Source of the DNA: Ptychodera flava
Lineage: Eukaryota > Hemichordata > Enteropneusta > Ptychoderidae
Length of the DNA stretch: 64,000 bases
Assembly: GCF_041260155.1 (NCBI RefSeq)
Contig: NC_091928.1
Span: forward strand, 43,986,637 to 44,050,636
Direction of reading: 5' to 3'
Shown: positions 63,480-64,000 of the stretch, piece by piece
Layout of the letters: every line of letters starts with the position of its first letter
How positions within the stretch are numbered: position 1 is the stretch's first letter
Position numbers and translations under genes: made by a program
The notes under the pieces: model-generated
The model's database searches: none
What the model was told of the DNA's origin: nothing
Seen by the model: only the letters and a program-made list of their open reading frames with translations

Positions 63480-64000
63480 GTCAGTGCAGTCAGTTCAAGC
63501 CATTATGAAGATAGTGATACTGAAACTGACTTGAGTGAAAATACTCTAAACTCAAAGCTGGGCTCGGTCAAGCTTCAGAACTCAGAAATCCTGGAGAAGC
63601 TGGAGTCTACAAAGTTGGCACACCTCCAGCCAGAACAACAACAACAGGTGAAAGAACTGCTCCACGAATATAAACACCTGTTTCAAGATGTTCCAACGAG
63701 GACAACGTCATCTATCACGACGTTGATGTTGGGGACAGTAAGCCTGTAAAACAACATCCATACAGACTGAATCCAACAAAAGCGAAATATCTCCAGGAAG
63801 AAGTCAAATACCTGCTGGACAATGACTTTATTGAACCCAGTAAAAGTAACTGGAGTTCGCCGTGCATACTTGTTCCCAAATCAGATCACAGTTATCGTAT
63901 GTGCACGGACTTTAGGAAGGTCAACACTTTAACAAAGACAGACACTTTCCCAATCCCGAGGATTGATGACTGCATCGACCGAGTGGGAAAAGCCAAGTAT
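63480..64000 (+). CDS. Reverse transcriptase, N-terminal part, runs off the window
   Basis: After an acidic Ser/Glu-rich linker and a shift near 63705, the open frame reads HPYRLNPTKAKYLQEEVKYL, then WSSPCILVPKSD, MCTDFRKVN and FPIPRIDDCID. These are the standard fingers-region motifs of Ty3/gypsy-type RT (block 1 and the SSPxxLVxK, DxRxVN, PIPRIDD blocks). The catalytic YxDD lies beyond the window. Confidence 0.92.

Larger units (their letters stand above)
59591..64000 (+). mobile_element. Gmr1-like LTR retrotransposon (Ty3/gypsy-type RT, integrase before RT), 3' end outside window
   Basis: The order read from the sequence is 5' LTR, proline-type primer binding site, Gag with zinc knuckle, protease (DTGA), integrase (HHCC, DDE, GPY/F), then the start of reverse transcriptase at the window edge. 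Placing integrase before RT in an element with Ty3/gypsy-like domains defines the Gmr1-like group of deuterostomes. RNase H and the 3' LTR must lie to the right. The frame is broken at about 60675, 61020, 61430, 61490, 61735, 62715, 63050 and 63705. Those I could localise are single-base differences in short homopolymers. No larger deletion is evident. Confidence 0.93.

Overview
This is an animal nuclear genome window. Genes have GT-AG introns, AATAAA signals follow some genes, and SINE, LINE, LTR and many short inverted-repeat elements are present; no bacterial or phage gene is seen. The LTR element near the right end has pol domains in the order protease, integrase, reverse transcriptase. 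That is the Gmr1-like arrangement known from deuterostomes, so I favour a marine invertebrate deuterostome (a hemichordate or amphioxus-like animal). The species is not fixed by anything I can see.

Left third (1-17.5 kb): two tandem paralogous mitochondrial-clan cytochrome P450 genes on the + strand. The first has only its last six exons in the window (389-4554). The second is complete in nine coding exons (8708-17501), with a mitochondrial-type N-terminus, and carries a one-base insertion in exon 4. Exons 4-9 of the two genes match in length except for that base. A DR3 nuclear-receptor-like site lies 33 bases before the second gene's ATG.

Middle (21-37.5 kb): three tandem two-exon genes for small SnoaL-like (NTF2-fold, DUF4440-type) proteins of 124-125 residues, plus a relic of a fourth exon 2. 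They sit in multi-kb duplicated units. Comparing the units shows precise insertions: two TTAA-flanked MITE-like elements and one hairpin element, each with an empty site in a sister unit. Between the first and second genes lies a 5'-truncated LINE flanked by direct repeats of about 245 bases.

Right part (37.5-59.6 kb): no gene recognised. It holds hairpin/foldback elements, two copies of a TTGGAACTAATTTGGGATA-ended MITE, a partly deleted duplication, a minus-strand LINE 3' end, and many microsatellites.

Right end (59.6-64 kb): the 5' LTR, a proline-tRNA-type primer binding site, gag, protease, integrase and the start of reverse transcriptase of the Gmr1-like element; the window ends inside the RT. 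Its reading frame is broken several times, and the breaks I could localise fall at one-base changes in short homopolymers. The break in the second P450 gene is of the same kind, so consensus run-length errors are a serious alternative to gene decay.
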